From contig JBGSOQ010000455.1 of NCBI GenBank assembly GCA_041739035.1, positions 1 to 64,000 of the forward strand: a stretch of 64,000 nucleotides of DNA, read 5' to 3'. The notes beneath the pieces were generated by a model. That model was not told where the DNA came from. It searched no databases and saw only the letters and a list, made by a program, of their open reading frames with translations. The position numbers were made by a program, and so were the translations under genes. Positions 61,640 to 64,000 of this stretch are shown piece after piece (the first letter of the stretch is position 1; every line of letters starts with the position of its first letter). Origin of the DNA: XYD12-FULL-36-8 sp041739035. Its GTDB lineage: Bacteria > Bacteroidota > Ignavibacteria > Ignavibacteriales > Ignavibacteriaceae.

Positions 61640-62518
61640 TTATTCTCTTAAAATTAAAATGGCTCCAACCAGAATTAATATTGCTGCAATACTTCTCTTT
61701 AAAAGATCTTTATCATTAAATAACTTTCCTCCAATTACTGTCGCCCAAAAAACGGATGTTCGCTTGATAGCAAGAACAAGTGCAACAGAAGCCAAACTGA
61801 CTGCGACAATCTGAGTATAACGATAGCCTATAGTAAGCACAGATATCAGGGCAATCCAGCCAAGATTATTTTTTTGAACATTCACATGACTAACTTCTTC
61901 TTTTTTTCTAAAAATAATATATATAGTTGAAAATATTACAGCAAAGTAAATATGCTGAAATGCTGTAAGCGATATTGGTGATAGATTTAATTTGATAAGC
62001 AATAACTTGTCAAGAATTGAAGATGCTGTAAATAGGAACAGTGCAAGAATTATAAAACGATGATACTTTAATTTTATTAACAAGTTCTGGGGTAAAACAA
62101 ATTCTTTAAGATTTTTACTCTCAAGTATAAAAGTACCGGCAATTAAAAATATCAGTCCTATCACTTCAATCGTTTTTAATGATTCGCCAAGAAGGAGAAA
62201 CGCAAACACTGCAACAAATCCCGGAGTAAGCGCAAGCAGCGGCAAAGCATTGCTGATCTCTAAATTTTTAAGAGCAATCATTACACAGAGAAAAGCGGCA
62301 ACACCAATAATTGATTTTACAAATAGTATTGAAAGATTTAAAATATTTATTGTGTTGTAATCAATAAAAAAGAAAAAGGGGATTGAAAAAACCAAATTTA
62401 CAATTGATAGTAAAAAAGAAAATTCTAATGCGCCGAGATTAAATAATACTTTTTTCTGTGTAATAGCCGCAAAAGCAGAAAGTAAAGCAGAGATAAAAGC
62501 AACAGCAAACCAGGTCAT
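61640..62518 (-). CDS. EamA/DMT-family transporter
   Basis: Inner-membrane transporter of the drug/metabolite superfamily, 292 residues with ten membrane helices in two five-helix halves (EamA repeats about 1-132 and 150-290). Typical features are PLLALTPGFVAVFAFLLLGE (about 92-111) and, in the second half, LAIKRTSVFWATVIGGKLF. The substrate is not readable. It is convergent with the helicase gene and 29 nt downstream of the partial receptor gene, in the same direction. Confidence 0.88.
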   Translation of the reverse strand: MTWFAVAFISALLSAFAAITQKKVLFNLGALEFSFLLSIVNLVFSIPFFFFIDYNTINILNLSILFVKSIIGVAAFLCVMIALKNLEISNALPLLALTPGFVAVFAFLLLGESLKTIEVIGLIFLIAGTFILESKNLKEFVLPQNLLIKLKYHRFIILALFLFTASSILDKLLLIKLNLSPISLTAFQHIYFAVIFSTIYIIFRKKEEVSHVNVQKNNLGWIALISVLTIGYRYTQIVAVSLASVALVLAIKRTSVFWATVIGGKLFNDKDLLKRSIAAILILVGAILILRE

Positions 62519-62547
62519 ATTATTATTCCATTTGAAAACTATAAAAT

Positions 62548-64000
62548 TTAGAATGCAAGATTAGCTCTTAAAAAAAAGTTTCTGCCAGGCTCAGTTGTAA
62601 TGGAGCCTCTGTTAGTCGAAAGATGATTTCGATATTCCTTATTAAAAATGTTCTCAATTCCAGCACTAAATCCGCCTTTAACTCCTCCGTGAGTTATATT
62701 TATAAAATTTATTTTAAAATTAAATGTTAAATAACCGGGAGTAGTTTTTTCAGCAGGAGCAACTTTATTTTGTTCTGCAAATATAATGGATGAAAAATCT
62801 GCACTCATCCAATCTAGTGGAAAATACTCGATACCAATAATGGAATTTAGCGGAGATATTTGAGGCAAATCCTGATCATCTTTTTGATTTAAGCCACGCA
62901 CATAAGATAACGTGTTATAAATGTTTACTTGATTTAGCAGCATGTAATCTATAGAATATTCAAATCCATATAAAAGAGCTTCTCCTATGTTGGTTTTAAT
63001 CAAAGCATTTCTACCATCGTAAGTGCCGGGTACTTCTGCAACAAGATCTTTTAATGAATTTAAGAATATGCTGGTTGTGAAATTTAGATTGGATGGAAAC
63101 ATTCTAAACCCTAGATCAAAGAAATAACCTTGCTCAGGTTTTAGATTTGGATCACCAACTTTAATAACACTTCCAAGATCGATGTACTGATACCGTTCTT
63201 CAAGTGAAGGCGATCGGAAAGACCGTGCAGCATTAAATGAGATATTTGAGTAATCACTTAATGAGTAGAGTAATCCAATATTAAAGACATAAGATTTATT
63301 TTCGGCTTTTTCAGCTTCCCAGATTATAGTTTGACCAGGAGGGTTATCATTCACAACTCCATTATTGACTTCATACAACGGGTTGTATGTTTCAGCATTA
63401 CTTAACCAGATATAATCGTATCTTCCACCGAGAGTAAGTTTAAAATTATCTAATAAATCCATTTCATCCTGCAAATAAATTCCGGCACTGCTGTAATAAG
63501 CGTCCGGTAAAGGCTTTTCATAAATTGTTTTGTCCAAAGTTCTTACAACTGAAGAATCAAGTGGATTTAAGAATTCAATTTTTTGTTCTCTTGTTCGCAA
63601 TCCATTATAATTTCGCGTCCAGAAATCAAAGCCGGCAATTAGATAGTGATGTGCTAATTTGAAGTCTGCCTGGGTTTGAAATCCATTTGTATTATGATCT
63701 GCACCGGGATTAATCTTTATAACACTTACTCTTCTGGGAGGCTGCTCGTTTCCAGCGGGGATAAACTGTACTATTCCAGGAATGTTCTCAACATCCCTTA
63801 AGATAAACTGATGAAAATATTTAGCAGATAATTTTATTAACGAGCGACTGAGATTATTTATTTTATATTCAGCACTAAGCAGTCTTCTCATTTCCTCAGG
63901 ATACGTTACAATAGCATTGTTAGGAAACAGCGGTGCACCGCCTGGAATCCCAACATCATAAGCATTAAACTGTTGGTAGTTAAATTTTATTTCGTGATTT
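62548..64000 (-). CDS. TonB-dependent receptor, C-terminal part (5' end beyond window)
   Basis: The frame stays open to the last base of the window, upstream of the first in-frame Met (63891), and reads FNYQQFNAYDVGIPGGAPLF there; the gene therefore continues outside. The visible part (about 480 residues) is the barrel region: LGGRYDYIWLSNAETYNPLY, AARSFRSPSLEERYQYIDLG, DPNLKPEQGYFFDLGFRMF and a terminal aromatic FFLRANLAF. These are features of siderophore- or cofactor-type receptors (plug and N-terminus not visible). The ligand is not decided. Confidence 0.85.
   Translation of the reverse strand, partial: NHEIKFNYQQFNAYDVGIPGGAPLFPNNAIVTYPEEMRRLLSAEYKINNLSRSLIKLSAKYFHQFILRDVENIPGIVQFIPAGNEQPPRRVSVIKINPGADHNTNGFQTQADFKLAHHYLIAGFDFWTRNYNGLRTREQKIEFLNPLDSSVVRTLDKTIYEKPLPDAYYSSAGIYLQDEMDLLDNFKLTLGGRYDYIWLSNAETYNPLYEVNNGVVNDNPPGQTIIWEAEKAENKSYVFNIGLLYSLSDYSNISFNAARSFRSPSLEERYQYIDLGSVIKVGDPNLKPEQGYFFDLGFRMFPSNLNFTTSIFLNSLKDLVAEVPGTYDGRNALIKTNIGEALLYGFEYSIDYMLLNQVNIYNTLSYVRGLNQKDDQDLPQISPLNSIIGIEYFPLDWMSADFSSIIFAEQNKVAPAEKTTPGYLTFNFKINFINITHGGVKGGFSAGIENIFNKEYRNHLSTNRGSITTEPGRNFFLRANLAF

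Overview
This AT-rich window carries about 54 protein genes and one tRNA gene. It most likely comes from the Ignavibacteria/Chlorobi branch of the FCB group (Bacteroidota-related). The pointers are type IX secretion (T9SS) C-terminal tails of the NYPNPFNP kind, a PorV/PorQ-family outer-membrane protein, TonB-dependent receptors with carboxypeptidase-regulatory-like N-termini, a GWxTD-type protein, weak Shine-Dalgarno signals with several GTG/TTG starts, and many short palindromic repeats between genes. This placement rests on gene content only; no marker gene such as rRNA is present.

Layout: (1) 234-5888 (+) is a lipoate/2-oxoacid dehydrogenase block: lipB, a fused E1 alpha-beta, a two-lipoyl-domain E2 and lipA. 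(2) 5991-19977 (+) is a tightly packed run of seven exported or envelope proteins: two T9SS-type surface proteins, a lipoprotein, a TonB-dependent receptor, a PorV-like barrel, an NHL-like lipoprotein and a large secreted HKD (phospholipase D-type) protein. (3) 20053-21875 (+) is atpDC, closed by a bidirectional terminator. (4) 21934-25756 (-) holds a LON-domain protein, superoxide dismutase, and an Isc-type set (Rrf2/IscR-like regulator, cysteine desulfurase, unknown 104-residue protein, A-type carrier). (5) 25823-36094 (-) is an eleven-gene complex I operon nuoABCDHIJKLMN without nuoEFG. (6) 36619-47901 (+) is housekeeping: alr, an unknown gene, a mannose-1-phosphate guanylyltransferase, pyrK-pyrD, folC, rho, a GWxTD-like protein, pdxA, a methyltransferase and an FtsE-like ATPase. 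(7) adk and tadA (-) are followed by a repeat-rich accessory stretch (49101-54430) with tRNA-Arg(UCG), a decayed 3' tRNA copy, palindromic repeats and a 1399-residue protein of 18 near-identical FG-GAP/VCBS-like repeats. (8) 54523-57617 (+) is an aromatic amino acid pair: a chorismate mutase-prephenate dehydratase-ACT-DAHP synthase fusion and tyrA. (9) 57700-64000 has a TonB-type outer-membrane protein, a DEAD-box helicase, an EamA transporter and a TonB-dependent receptor running off the window.

The observations I rank highest are: a 96-nt dispersed palindromic repeat captured in frame inside the E2 gene; the CM-PDT-ACT-DAHPS fusion, in which an ACT domain sits where the regulatory domain of type I-beta DAHP synthases normally lies; the surface operon combining OB-like domains, an HKD nuclease-type enzyme, a TonB receptor and a PorV-like shuttle, which may handle extracellular nucleic acid; the FG-GAP protein with constant frames and variable loops; a superoxide dismutase with two ribosome-binding sites that could give exported and cytoplasmic forms; an IscR-like operator; and a tRNA-Arg scar with a 22-nt insertion. 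I did not see a defence system, CRISPR array or intact transposon.
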